Below, piece by piece: positions 48,211 to 61,003 of a DNA stretch of 64,000 bases. Source of the DNA: Hevea brasiliensis (lineage: Eukaryota > Streptophyta > Magnoliopsida > Malpighiales > Euphorbiaceae); the NCBI RefSeq assembly GCF_030052815.1, contig NC_079499.1:69951760-70015759 (forward strand), written 5' to 3'. The position numbers and the translations under genes are program-made. The first letter of the stretch is position 1, and the number at the start of each line of letters is the position of its first letter. The notes under the pieces were generated by a model. The model worked only from the letters and a program-made list of their open reading frames with translations. It was not told where the DNA came from and did no database searches.

Positions 48211-49981
48211 TTTTATCAGAAAATTAACTGCAGAAAATAACCAGATTAATTAGTAAATGTATCATGTAATCAACCAAAATGATTATGGTCTTTTAATCAA
48301 ATTGGTCCTCCCACTAACTTAGCGAATCCTACACTTCCAAAGTAGAAAATGGAAATCCTAGTTTGATGGATTTCTAGTAGGTGATTGAATTCTTATAATT
48401 CTATTGATCATCCTCAGGTACATCCATTATTAGAATTACAATAAACTATAAGTGAGCAACTCTTTGCCCATCACATCTCATGTGAGGTTCAATCCTTTAC
48501 CTAGCCCCTAATGCTCAAAATCTCAAGTACATCCATTATTGACTTATCTTGCATTAGTTAAGTTGATCCCATTGAGCTAGTAATTATGCAAATAATTTTA
48601 ATGTCCTCAGGTACATCCAATATTGGCCACCAAACCATTTACATATTAACAACATCTCATGCTTAACAATTATTCTTAAGAAAATCTTTTAAATAAATTG
48701 CATCTTATGCAACTATTTAAAATTTCTTAAAATAATTGCCCCAATGGAGGGCCTATGTTATAATTACTTTAATTATAGCATTTCCAACTTAATCATTTGT
48801 TTGGAAGATTTTATGGTCATTCTATTTACTATTAAGGTCTCACTTTGCACATTATCCATTTAGCATGCATATATCATATAATTGCATACATTCCCATACA
48901 TCTCATGCATTCATGGATAAGCAGTAAATATGGTATGATCATGGACTTTCTAAGGGATTTAATTCTGAGCCACCAAGAATTGAATCAGGGCATTCCTAAG
49001 TGCATTTCATTCATTCATTTTACAAGAGTTGCTGAAGGAGTACATAATCAACACTTGATCTTGAATTCCTCCCACTGGTCCCACCAATGATCTTGACCTC
49101 CTTGAACTTCTTGCAATCCAATATTACATGGTAATCCTTGGCATACCAAGGCGAATTTACAAGAACTTAAATAAATGAAATTACAACCCAAAAATTATTA
49201 CAAACTTAATAATACATGCCCAAAATAAATTAAAATAAATTAATTAATTTACAATCCCAAAGAAACATAAAAGAAATAAATCCAATCACATTGGTCTTCT
49301 ATAGTCCATGATAATCCATCATGCATATCACTATTTAACAATTAAATAAAACATACATACTTAAATTAAATTGAATATCTCATATTCAACTTAAAAATTC
49401 AGATTTGAATATGATTCAAATAAATTTAAAAATTCAAATTTGAATCTCATTCAAACAAATTTAAAAATTCAGATTTGAATCACATTCAAACAACTTTAAA
49501 AATTCAGATTTGAATCACATTCAAACATTTTTTAAAAAATCAGATTTGAATCACATTCAAATATTTTTTAAAAAATCAGATCTGAATTTTATTCAATCAA
49601 TTTTAAAAAATCAGATTTAAATATGATTCAAACAACTTTAAAAATTCATATTTGAATCACATTCAAACAACTTTTAAAATTCAGATTTGAATCACATTCA
49701 AACAATTTTTAAAATTCTGATTTGAATCATAATTTAATTGTGTGATAAAAATTCTAATTAAACAATTTAATTAGACATAAAATGGATCTTAAATCATACA
49801 ACAATTGCACATTCACCATCCATTTACCTTTGCACACCATTGTGATGCATCAACCATGCGCACCATGGTGTTCATCATTTGTGCCGCCACTTTGACTTTG
49901 CAACCAGCAATAAACTCTTGATCTCATGATCAAACACACAATCAAATCATATAAACATCAATCTAAATGGCAAATATAGTG
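48211..49981 (-). other. COP3 5' untranslated leader
   Basis: About 1.77 kb between primer-binding site and gag ATG. It contains three copies of a ~20-nt motif (CCTCAGGTACATCCATTATT on the plus strand) at 48412-48433, 48522-48541 and 48605-48626, and an array of about ten 35-bp repeats at 49388-49735. The open frame 48845-49090 is antisense to the element and short; I do not call it a gene. Confidence 0.8.
49388..49735. repeat. 35-bp tandem array in COP3 leader
   Basis: About ten degenerate units of the form AAAAATTCAGATTTGAATC + ACATTCAAACAACTTT. Each holds a short inverted repeat (TTTGAAT...ATTCAAA). The same array is at 54300-54650 and, inverted, at 61625-61975. Confidence 0.9.
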
Positions 49982-49993
49982 GCTCTGATACCA
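49982..49993 (-). promoter_or_regulatory. COP3 primer-binding site
   Basis: Minus strand TGGTATCAGAGC, two bases from the LTR end; complementary to initiator tRNA-Met. Confidence 0.92.
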
Positions 49994-49995
49994 AT

Positions 49996-52075
49996 TGAAG
50001 GAACGGAAGCGTGAAAAACACAAGTTTATACCATTGAATTCAAAAATTTTCACCTAGGGTCACATGTATCATGCAATATTTATTTTTATCTATTTGATTT
50101 CAATGATAAACAACATATTAAAACTCTTTTAATATATTTTTGGATCTGTATTTGCCATTTAAGATTTTAAAATTAATCAGATTAATTTTAGAACCCTAGA
50201 TTAAATCAAGAACGATTACACTAACCTCTTGATGCACTACAGCGTGTCTGCGCCTTTGAGATTCATCTTCAGGACACCAGATGTTGTCCCTCTAGCTTGT
50301 CCACACCAAGAACACCTATGGCAGCCCTTGAATAGCTTCTAAAGCTTTTTCTATTAATTAGAAAATCAAGTTCTGCCTTTTAAGAGATTAAAGATGTAAA
50401 CAGGACACTAGAAACAATTTCTAGTGTTCTTAATTCAAGAGATTGATGGCTAATCTCTTTGAATTGATAAGAGATGAAGAAGAAGAGAAGAAAACCCTCA
50501 AAGTGGCATGACAAAGGAGTGTGGCTGCTGGTTGTGTTTTATTTTCTCATAACAACACTTAAATAGCTAGGTTAACACATTAAACGCTTGCCACATGTCA
50601 CCCTTTGATTAGCTCTAGGTTTAAGTGACCCAATCGCATTGTGCCAAGTGTCAAACCTATATTTAATCTTGATTTTAATCATCTTACATGATTAAAAAAC
50701 ATTTGGCAAGCTTATGTGTTATGCCATGTGTCACACTATAAAATGACCAAAATGCCCCTGTGTCTTAATTTTGAGTTCTTAACCCAAAATAATTATTTTC
50801 TTCTTCTAATTAATTTATATCAAATATAAATTAATTAATTAATCTCTATTAATTAATTTCTCATTAATTAAATTCATATTTAAACACTTTAAATATAAAT
50901 TTAATTTATACTACACATCCAACAAACTAGATTTGGTTTCAAGTCATGCTAGGGACTTTGCAATCTAATTGCAAACCAAACCTATTTAATTAATCAATTA
51001 AACTCTTTAATTAATTAATTAAATCAAATTTAAATAGGTGATAACTTGTGTATGTGTGTGACTTACTAGGCTCATCACTAATTGGCAATGAGACATGATA
51101 TCAACTCTTAATATCATCAGAACTCTTTCTTACCATAAATGATTTCTCTAAATCATTTTATGAACCTCATAGACCATGGTTAACACCTAGCATAGCATGC
51201 CATGGCCACCCAATTAGTAATAAGGTTTACCTTAAATGAACCTATAATCATATGTTACCATGCACTAGAATCTCTCTGTTACAAAATCCCAACTCAAGCT
51301 GGAGTCATGGTTTATGTCAAACTCCATTTGCTATGAATATTATGTTCTCTTTTAATTTCAGTTCTTGATTAAAAGATTTTCTCATCGAAACTCTTTTACG
51401 AATAAATCTATCTGTCCTGGCCAAGAACTTGAAACATCAAGAACAATTAAATGAACATAGGATTTTATCTCTATTTACTTAGAGGAACATATTCCATCTT
51501 GATCAACACCTACCTCCATATATAACTAGTAGGATCCAACACATGCCCATATACCCATACACAGTACAAGTATGAAAGCAGTATCAAACTCAAACTACCT
51601 ATATACAAGATAACTGTGCTATCTCATGTATAAATATTATATGCAATGATATGATTTATGACAAAACATTGACAAGAGTAAACTCCATGTGCTTGTCATA
51701 AGTGTCACTGGTTCGGCCTACTTATCATGTATAAGTGCCTATCATGTTTGTTATATGGCATGAGACTCACCATTCCATCTTATTTATATCTCATATAAAT
51801 AACTTGGGAACAAACATGAATACAATCTTTCTGGATAAGTCATGTCCTTATTATGAAGTATCCTTGATTGTGAACCTATTTATGATACTTTGTGCTAGAA
51901 ATATTGTCACTCATATTCTTAACAACTTAAGAATAATATTTCTAACAAAATATCAATGGACCTTTTCTATTACACATAAATATATTATGTAAACGAAAAA
52001 GTGGAAATGCCTTTTATTAATAAAATATGTACAAGATACATACTAAATGATATGCTCTAAGGCATACTACTAACA
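49996..52075 (-). repeat. COP3 5' LTR
   Basis: Plus-strand ends TGAAGGAACGG...ACTACTAACA; few differences from the 3' LTR (for example ACATGTATCATGCAATATT), implying a comparatively young insertion. Confidence 0.93.
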
Positions 52076-53115
52076 AAAGCTTCAACAGTTGAGCCATTGC
52101 CAATCCGGACTCTAATATCTTGAGAACGCAAGCTGCTACTATTTGCTAGTTCCTGCATATCATTAGAAATGTGAGAACTGGCACCAGTATCTAAAACCCA
52201 AGCTGTAGATGAACTATGAGTATCATCAGAATCTAAATAACAAGATATGGACATACCTTCCGAAGGTGTATCCTTCTTGTCCTTCAGAGAAGCAAGATAC
52301 TCTGGGCAGTTCCTTTTCCAGTGCCCATCCTTTTGGCATTGGAAACACTTTCCTTTGCCACCAGCTTTAGTCTTCCTTTTCTGTTTAGCTATTTTCTTGG
52401 AAGGACCAGGAATCTGAGGTTTCTTTTTCTTATTGCCCTTCTTCTTGTTGGACTTTCCAGCAGAAGAAGATGCAACCAAAGCTACCTCTTTCCCTTTATT
52501 GCCTGGCATATTCTTTTGGGCAATAACCAGCATGTTGAGTAAACTAGCTAAGGTGCATTCCTGTTTAGTCATATGGAAATTTGTCACAAAATTCCCAAAA
52601 GACTCAGGAAGGGACTGAAGGATCAAATCCGTCTGTAGTTGGAAATCCATGTTGAAGTCAAGATGTTCCAACTGCTCAATCAGCCGAATCATCTTGTGGA
52701 CATGATCCCCAACATTCTGTCCCTCAGACATCCTCATACGGAATAGCTGTCTAGATATCTCATACCTAGCATTCCTGCTGTGCTCACCATACAACTCTTG
52801 TAGGTGAAGGAGGATCTCACTCGCACTCTGCATGTTCTCATGTTGCTTCTGTAACTAATTACTCATGGAAGCAAGCATGTAACACTTAGCTCTCATATCA
52901 TGCTCCTTCCACTTGTCCAAAGTATCATGTTCCTCTTGTGTGGCCTCTAGAGATAAGGGACCAGGAACATTTGAATCTAGAACATATCCTATATGTTTAA
53001 GGTTCAGGACAAGCTTCAAATTTCTTAGCTAATCAGACATATTTGGTCCTGTCAACCTATTGTGATCAAGTATGCTCGCAAGGATATTGGATGGTGGTGG
53101 TTGTTTTGTGCTCAT
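52076..53115 (-). pseudogene. COP2 gag-protease (broken)
   Basis: ATG at 53113-53115. Gag carries LNLKHIGYVLDSN, then a 258-codon open stretch from 52833: ASEILLHLQELYGEHSRNAR, MRMSEGQNVGDHVHKM, LPESFGNFVTNFHMTKQE, a Lys-rich KKKGNKKKKPQIPG linker, zinc knuckle CFQCQKDGHWKRNC (52300-52345; Gln replaces His at one non-ligand position), and protease WVLDTGASSHISND near 52170-52200. Stops: TAG for Trp in the SDWLRN motif (about 53026) and TAG for Glu in SNELQK (about 52856). The frame is cut by COP3 at 52081. The CAG codon at KKKPQ is intact here but TAG in COP4. Confidence 0.92.
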
Positions 53116-54889
53116 TTTTATCAGAAAATTAACTGCAGAAAATAACCAGATTAATTAATAAATGTATCATGTAATTAACCAAAATGATTATCGTCTTTTA
53201 ATCAAATTGGTCCTCCCACTAACTTAGCGAATCCTACACTTCCAAAGTAGGAAACGGAAATCCTAGTTGGATGGATTTCTAGTGGGTGATTGAATTCTTA
53301 TAATTCTATTGATCATCCTCAGGTACATCCATTATTGGAATTACAATAAACTATAAGTGAGCAACTCCTTGCCCATCACATCTCATGTGAGGTTCAATTC
53401 TTTATCTAGCCCCTAATGCTCAAAATCTCAGGTACATCCATTATTGACTTATCTTGCATTAGTTAAGTTGATCCCATTGAGCCAGTAATTATGTAAATAA
53501 TTTTAATGTCCTCAGGTACATCCAATATTGGCCACCAAACCATTTACATATTTACAACATCTCATGCTTAACAATTATTCTTAAGAAAATCTCTTAAATT
53601 AATTCCATCTCATGCAACTATTTAAAATTTCTTAAAATAATTGCCCCAATGGAGGGCCTATGTTATAATTACTTTAATTATAGCATATCCAAATTAATCA
53701 TTTGTTTGGAAGATTTTATGGTCATTCTAATTACTATTAAGGTCTCACTTTGCACATTATCCATTTAGCATGCATATATCATATAATTGCATACATTTCC
53801 ATACATCTCATGCATTCATGGATAAGCAGTAAATATGGTATGATCATGGACTTTCTAAGGGATTCAATTCTGAGCCACCAAGAATTGAATCAGGGCATTC
53901 CTAGGTGCATTTCATTCATTCATTTTACAAGAGTTGCTGAAGGAGTACATAATCAACACTTGATCTTGAATTCCTCCCACTGGTCCCACCAATGCTCTTG
54001 ACCTCCTTGAACTTCTTGCAATCCAATATTACATAGTAATCCTTGGCATACCAAGGCGAATTTACAAGAACTTAAATAAATGAAATTACAACCCAAAAAT
54101 TATTGTAAACTTAATAATATATGCCCAAAATAAATTAAAATAAATTAATTAATTTACAATCCCAAAGAAATATAAAAGAAATAAATCCAATCACATTGGT
54201 CTTTTATAGTCCATGATCATCCATCATGCATATCACTATTTAACAATTAAATAAAACATACATACTTAAATTAAATTGAATATCTCATATTCAACTTAAA
54301 AATCTAGATTTGAATATGATTCAAATAAATTTAAAAATTCAGATTTGAATCTCATTCAAACAAATTTAAAAATTCATATTTGAATCACATTCAAACAACT
54401 TCAAAAATTCAGATTTGAATCACATTCAAACATTTTTTAAAAAATCAGATTTGAATCACATTCAAACATTTTTTAAAAAATCAGATCTGAATTTTATTCA
54501 ATCAATTTAAAAAAAATCAGATTTAAATATGATTCAAACAACTTTTTTAAATTCAGATTTGAATCACATTGAAACAACTTTTAAAATTCAGATTTGAATC
54601 ACATTCAAACAATTTTTAAAATTCTAATTTGAATCATAATTTAATTGTGTGATTAAAATTCCTAATTAAACATTTTAATTAGTCATATGATGAACCTTTC
54701 ATCATGCAACAATTGCAGAATTTAATAACAACCATGCGCACCATGATCTTCCAAAGCCATGCGCACCATGTTGGAGTTCATCAAGCATGCCGCCACACCT
54801 CTTGATCCAACCGGCAATGGATCAATCATCTCATGATCAAATCACACAATTAAATCATATAATAAACAATCTAAATGGCAAATATAGTG
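53116..54889 (-). other. COP2 5' untranslated leader
   Basis: Same layout as COP3: CTCAGGTACATCCA motifs at 53317-53338, 53427-53446 and 53510-53531; 35-bp array at 54300-54650; then a CATGCGCACCATG-containing stretch near the primer-binding site (54730-54790). Confidence 0.8.
54300..54650. repeat. 35-bp tandem array in COP2 leader
   Basis: About ten units of the repeat seen at 49388-49735, in the same order with private substitutions. Confidence 0.9.
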
Positions 54890-54901
54890 GCTCTGATACC
54901 A
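54890..54901 (-). promoter_or_regulatory. COP2 primer-binding site
   Basis: Minus strand TGGTATCAGAGC, two bases from the LTR at 54904. Confidence 0.92.
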
Positions 54902-54903
54902 AT

Positions 54904-56999
54904 TGAAGGAACGGAAGCGTGAAAAACACAGGTTTATACCATTGAATTCAAAAATTTTCACCTAGGGTCACACGCATCATGCAAGATTTATTTTTATCTA
55001 TTTGATTTCAATGATAAACAACATAGTAAAACTCTTTTAATATGTTTTTGGATCTGTATTTGCCATTTAAGATTTTAAAATTAATCAGATTAATTTTAGA
55101 ACCCTAGATTAAATTAAGAACGGTTACACTAACCTCTTGATACACTGCAGCATGTCTGCGCCTTTGAGATTCGTCTTCAGGACACCAGATGTTGTCCCTC
55201 TAGCTTGTCCACACCAAGAACACCTATGGCAGCCCTTGAACAGCTTCTAAAGCCTTTTCTATTAATTAGAAATTCAAGTTCTGCCTTTTAAGAGATTAGA
55301 GATGTAAACAGGACACAAGAAACAATTTCTAGTGTTCTTAATTCAAGAGATTGATGGCTAATCTCTTTGAATTGATGAGAGATGAAGAAGAATAGAGGAA
55401 GGGCTGCAAAATGGCGTGACCATGGAGTGTGGCTGCTGGTTGTATTTTATTTTCTCATAACAACACTTAAATAGCTAGGTTAACACATTAAACCCTTGCC
55501 ACATGTCACCCTTTGATTAGCTCTAGGTTTAAGTAACCCAATCACATTGTGCCAAGTGTCAAACCTATATGTAATCTTGATTTTAATCAACTTACATGAT
55601 TAAAAAACATTTGGCAAGCTTATGTGTTATGCCATGTGTCACCATCTCATGGTGCCACGTGTCACACTGCAAAATGACCAAAATGCCCCTGTGTCTTAAT
55701 TTTGAGTTCTCAATCCAAAATAATTATTTTTCTTCTTCTAATTAATTTATATCAAATATAAATTAATTAATTAATCTCTATTGATTAATTTCTCATTAAT
55801 TAAATTCATATTTAAACACTTTAAATATAAATTTAACTTATATTATACATCCAATAATATAGATTTGGTTTCAAGTCATGCTAGGGACTTTGCAAACTAA
55901 TTGCAAACCAAACCTATTTAATTAATCAATTAAACTCTTTAATTAATTAATTAAATCATATTTAATTAGGTGATAACTTGTGTTTGCGTGTGACTTACTA
56001 GGCTCATCACTAATTGGCAATGAGACATGATATCAACTCTTAATATCATCAGAACTCTTTCTTACCATAAATGATTTCTCTAAATCATTTTATGAACCTC
56101 ATAGACCATGGTTAACACCTAGCATAGCATGCCATGGCCACCCAATTAGTAATAAGGTTTACCTTAAATGAACCTATAATCATATGTTACCATGCACTAG
56201 AATCTCTCTGTTACAAAATCCCAACTCAAGCTGGAGTCATGGTTTATGTCAAACTCCATTTGCTATGAACATTATGTTCTCTTTTAATTCCAGTTCTTGA
56301 TTAAAAAGATTCTCTCATCAGAAACTCTTTTCTGAATAAATCTATCTGTCCTGGCCAGGAACTTGAAACATCAAGAACAATTAAATGAACATAGGATTTT
56401 ATCTCTATTTACTTAGAGGAACATATTCCATCTTGATCAACACCTACCTCCATATATAACTAGTAGGATCCAACACATGCCCATATACCCATACACAGTA
56501 CAAGTATGAAAGCAGTATCAAACTCAAACTACCTATATACAAGATACTTAGGTCTAAAGATTATATGCACTGATATGATTTATGACAAAACATTGACAAG
56601 AGTAAACTCCATGTGCTTGTCATAAGTGTCACTGGTTCGGCCTACTTATCATTTATAAGTGCCTATCATGTTTGTTATATGGCATGAGACTCACCATTCC
56701 ATCTTATTTATATCTCATATAAATAACTTGGGAACAAATATGAATACAATCTTTCTGGATAAGTCATGTCCTTATTATGAAGTATCCTCGATTGTGAACC
56801 TATTTATGATACTTCGTGCTAGAAATATTGTCACTCATATTCTTAACAACTTAAGAATAATATTTCTAACAAATATCAATGGACCTTTTCTATTACACAT
56901 AAATATATTATGTAAACAGAAAAGTGGAAATGCCTTTTATTAATAAAAATATGTACAAGATACATACTAAATGATATGCTCTAGGGCATACTACTAACA
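54904..56999 (-). repeat. COP LTR shared by COP2 and COP4
   Basis: 5' LTR of COP2 on its left side and 3' LTR of COP4 on its right: a primer-binding site abuts 54904 and a polypurine tract abuts 56999. No target-site duplication separates the two, so the pair is joined through one LTR. Confidence 0.92.
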
Positions 57000-57012
57000 A
57001 TCTCCCACTAGC
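57000..57012 (-). promoter_or_regulatory. COP4 polypurine tract
   Basis: Minus strand GCTAGTGGGAGAT directly before the shared LTR. Confidence 0.85.
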
Positions 57013-57013
57013 A

Positions 57014-60000
57014 CTAGAGCCATTCATTACAATATCTTAGACCTATCTTCTCAAGATGTTGGTCTAACTGAGTCTGTGACATAGGCTTAATGAATGGATC
57101 AGCTGGATTTTCAGCTGATGCTATTTTCTGCATGGCTACATCGCCTGGCCCAACTATTTCTCTGATAATGTGGTAGTGCCTTTCTATGTGTTTGGATTTC
57201 TGGTGAGACCTTAGTTCCTTAGCCTGTATGACTGCTCCATTATTGTCACAGTGTAGTGGAACTGCTGACTCAATGGAAGGTACTACTGTAAGTTCTGTCA
57301 CGAACTTCTTTATCCAAACAGCTTCCTTTGCAGCATCTGATGCAACAATATACTCAGCCTCTATAGTGGAATCTGCAGTCGTGCACTTTTTGGAACTCTT
57401 CCAACTGACTGCACCTCCATTACAAATGAACACATATCTAGAGGTAGACTTTCTATCATCGATATCTGATTGGAAATCAGAATCAGTATAACCATCCAAT
57501 TGTAAGTCTCCACCTCCATAAATCAAGAATAAATCCTTAGTTCTTCTCAAGTACTTAAGAATATTCTTGACAGCTATCCAGTGCTCCAAACCTGGATTGG
57601 ATTGATACCTGCTAGTAAAACTAACAGCATATGCGATATCCGGCCTAGTACACAACATTGCATAAATTAAACTTCCAATAGCCGAAGCATATGGAATCCT
57701 GGCCATCTTATCTCTTTCTTCAGGTGTCTTTGGAGACATCTCTTTAGAAGGATGGATACCATGCCTCACTGGTAACAATCTTCTCTTGGAATCAAGCATG
57801 TTAAACCTCTTTAACACCTTTTCCAAGTATAGACTTTGGGATAAACCAATTATTCTTTTCGCTCTATCTCTACAGATGTGAATTCCAAGAATATAGGTTG
57901 CCTCCCTTAAGTCTTTTATGGAGAATGTATTTGACAACCATACCTTTATAGTCGTCAACATACCTGTGTCATTACCCATCAACAGTATGTCATCCACATA
58001 TAAGACAAGGAAAGTGATAGCATCACATCGACCTTCTTATATACACATGGCTCATCCTCATTTTTTATATAACCTAAGGATTTAATGGCTTCATCAAAAC
58101 GGTTGTTACAAATGCTCGAAGCTTTTTTAAAACCAATAATGGATAGCTTTAGCTTGCATACCTTGGAACCATCTTGGGATTCAAATCCCCTGGGTTGTTC
58201 CATGAAAATGTTTTCTTCAATGTATCTATTGAGAAAAGCTGTTTTGACATCCATCTGCCAAATCTCATAATCATAGTATGCAGCTATTGCTAATAAAATC
58301 CTAATTGATTTAAGCATGGCAACAGGCGAGAAAGTCTCCTCATAGTCGATTACTTGCCTTTGGCGAAACCCTTTCACTACTAGGCTTGCCTTATAGGTCT
58401 CTACCTTTCCATCAGAACCAATTTTCTTCTTGAAAACCCGTTTGTTCCCTATAGGTATAATACCTTCAGGTGGGTCAATAAGATCCCAAACTTGATTCTT
58501 ATACATGGAATCGATCTCGGATTTCATAGCATCAATCCATTTTGAAGAGTCTATATCTGATATAGCTTCTTCATAGGTAAGTGGATCATCTCCATGATCT
58601 ACTTCTTCATGAGTAGACAACTCTTGTTCTTCTTCATGAAGAAAACCATATCTCACTGGTGGGTGAGATACCCTGGTTGTTCTACGAGGAACAGCTGTAG
58701 ATGTTTCATCAATGGGTATTGGTTGACTAGATGGATCTATATCCATCTGATTTATTGGTTAGTCAGAATTCTCCAATTCTAACTATATTTGCCTTCCTTT
58801 GCCTCCTTCTTAAACAAACTGTTGTTCAAGAAATGTGGCATCTCTACTTATCACAACCTTTTGTGAAGTAGGCAAATAAAAATAATATCCAAAACTATCT
58901 TTTGGATATCCAACAAATCGACCTTTTTTCTGATCTGGTCTCCAATTTATCAGTGTTCAGCTTTTTGATATAAGCTGGACAACCCAAAACCTTAACATGC
59001 TTAAGACTTGGTTTTCTTCCATGCCATATCTCATAAGGTGTGGAAGAAACTGATTTTGATGGAATCCTATTCAGAGTATACAAAGCTGATTCTAATGCAA
59101 ATCCCCAAAAAAAGATTGGCATATCAGTGTAGCTCATCATACTACGTACCATATCCAATAGGGTACGATTTCTCCTTTTAGATACACCATTCAGCTGTGG
59201 CGTTCCTGGAGAAGTTAGCTGAGAAACAATCCCATGCTCTCTCAAGTATTCATCAAATTCAGTACTCAAATATTCACCTCCATGATCTGATCGAAGAGCT
59301 TTAATATTCTTTCCTGTTTGATTTTCTAGTTCAGATATAAATTCTTTGAACTTTTCAAAAGATTCATGTTTGTATTTCATCAAATACAAATACCCAAACC
59401 TTTATTTATCATCAGTAAAGGTAATAAAATAATGAAAACCCCCTCTAGCCATTTCTTTAAATGGACCACATACATCACTATGTATTAGCTCCAAAATATT
59501 TTCAGCTCTTAGCCCTTGTCTAACAAAGGGTGATCTAGTCATTTTACCTTGAAGGCAAGATTCACAAGTTGGAGTAGGCTCAGAGCCCAATGAGGATAGA
59601 ATCCCAATTTTCTCCAATTTTGCAATCCTATCTTCTGCAATATGACATAATCTTAAGTGCCAAATATATTTTGAACTTGAATTGGTTTTCACTATGGCAT
59701 TGCATTCTTTTAGATCACTTGCATTCAATTTGTGCTTGTCATTATTATCCAAATAATAAAGACCATCATTCATATAACCCGAACCAACATATTTATTTCC
59801 AAAATAAATATTGCAAACATCATCAGTGAACTAAAATTCATAGCCATTTCTAGTCAAACTAGATATAGAAATGATGTTCTTAAAAGCATCAGGTACATAT
59901 AAAATATTATCCAAACACAAAACATGTCCAAACACGTAAAAAGATTTAGATCCTATGGCTAAAGCGTCAACAGTTGAGCCATTGCCAATCCGGACTCTAA

Positions 60001-61003
60001 TATCTTGAGAACGCAAGCTGCTACTGTTTGCTAGTTCCTGCATATCATTAGAAATGTGAGAAATGGCACCAGTATCTAAAACCCAAGCTGTAGATGAACT
60101 ATGAGTATCATCAGAATCTAAATAACAAGATATGGACATACCTTCCGAAGGTGTATCCTTCTTGTCCTTCAGAGATGCAAGATACTCTGGGCAGTTCCTT
60201 TTCCAATGCCCATCCTTTTGGCAGTGGAAACACTTTCCTTTGCCTCCATCAGCTTTAGTTTTCCTTTTCTGTTTAGCTATTTTCTTGGAAGGACCAGTAA
60301 TCTAAGGTTTCTTTTTCTTATTGCCCTTCTTCTTGTTGGACTTTCCAGCAGAAGAAGATGCAACCAAAGCTACCTCATTGCCTTTATTGCCTGGCATATT
60401 CTTTTGGGCAATAACCAGCATGTTGAGTAAACCAGCTAAGGTGCATTCCTGTTTAGTCATATGGAAATTTGTCACAAAATTCCCAAAAGACTCAGGAAGG
60501 GACTGAAGGATCAAATATGTCTGTAGTTGGAAATCCATGTTGAAGTCAAGATGTTCCAACTGCTCAATCAGCCGAATCATCTTGTGGACATGATCTCCAA
60601 CATTCTGTCCCTCAGACATCCTCATGCGGAACAGTTGCCTAGATATCTCATACCTAGCATTCCTACTGTGCTCACTATACAACTCTTGCAGGTGAAGGAG
60701 TATCTCACTCGCACTCTGCATGTTCTCATGTTGCTTCTGTAACTCATTACTCATAGAAGCAAGCATGTAACACTTAGCTCTCATATCATGCTCCTTCCAC
60801 TTGTCCAAAGTATCATGTTCCTCTTGTGTGGCCTCTGGAGGTAAGGGACCAGCAACATTTGAATCTAGAACATATCCTATATGTTCAAGGTTCAGGACAA
60901 GCTTCAAATTTCTTAGCCAATCAGATAGATTTGGTCCTGTCAACCTATTGTGATCAAGTATGCTCGCAAGGATATTGGAAGGTGGTGGTTGTTTTGTGCT
61001 CAT
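57014..61003 (-). pseudogene. COP4 gag-pol polyprotein, full length but disabled
   Basis: The most complete copia coding region: 3,990 nt, 1,330 codons, from MSTKQPPPSNILASILDHN (61003) to GLRYCNEWL (57014). Order: gag (61003-60260), zinc knuckle with HWKRNC (about 60240-60190), protease WVLDTGAISH (about 60060-60085), integrase (59773-58900: WHLRLCHIAEDR, CESCLQGK, LIHSDVCGPF, SDHGGEYLS, QLNGVSKRRN), RT (58560-57950), RNase H (57700-57150: CTRPDIAYAVSF, DGYTDSDFQSD, EAEYI). Disabling changes: TAG after KKKP (60302) and GYEF (59831), TAA at DDK (59402), TAA or TAG codons near 58750-58815, a 1-bp insertion near 58922 and a 1-bp loss near 58030 at the YVDD motif; the two shifts roughly cancel. 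The integrase glutamate reads Lys (VSKRRN; VFERRN in COP2). Confidence 0.93.

Larger units (their letters stand above)
42565..52075 (-). mobile_element. COP3, complete Ty1/copia insertion inside COP2
   Basis: LTRs 42565-44646 (2,082 bp) and 49996-52075 (2,080 bp), polypurine tract 44647-44659, coding 44661-48210, leader 48211-49981, primer-binding site 49982-49993. Flanked by AAAGC at 42560-42564 and 52076-52080; removing it rejoins COP2 as CTATGGCTAAAGCTTCAAC, the sequence seen at 34131 in COP1. Its LTRs share a GAAAACCCTCAAAGTGGC block that COP2 LTRs lack, so it is a separate subfamily. Protease and the integrase N-terminus are deleted. Youngest resolved event on this side of the nest. Confidence 0.94.
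37514..56999 (-). mobile_element. COP2, Ty1/copia element, split by COP3
   Basis: 3' LTR 37514-39607 (2,094 bp), polypurine tract 39608-39620, pol 39622-42564, [COP3 42565-52075 and duplication], gag-protease 52076-53115, leader 53116-54889, primer-binding site 54890-54901, 5' LTR 54904-56999 (2,096 bp). The two LTRs share details absent from COP3 LTRs, such as the CACCATCTCATGGTGCC segment (38252 and 55640), which supports pairing them. The 5' LTR is directly followed by another polypurine tract and pol (COP4), so it is shared. Left flank AGACA (37509-37513). Confidence 0.9.

Noticed and set aside
49388..49735. CRISPR-like regular repeats
   Set aside because: Units are contiguous and degenerate with no unique spacers, and lie in a plant retrotransposon leader.
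53750..54001. 83-codon open frame recurring at 48845-49090 and 62263-62514
   Set aside because: Antisense in the COP leader in all three elements; no recognisable motif. Conservation follows from element homology.
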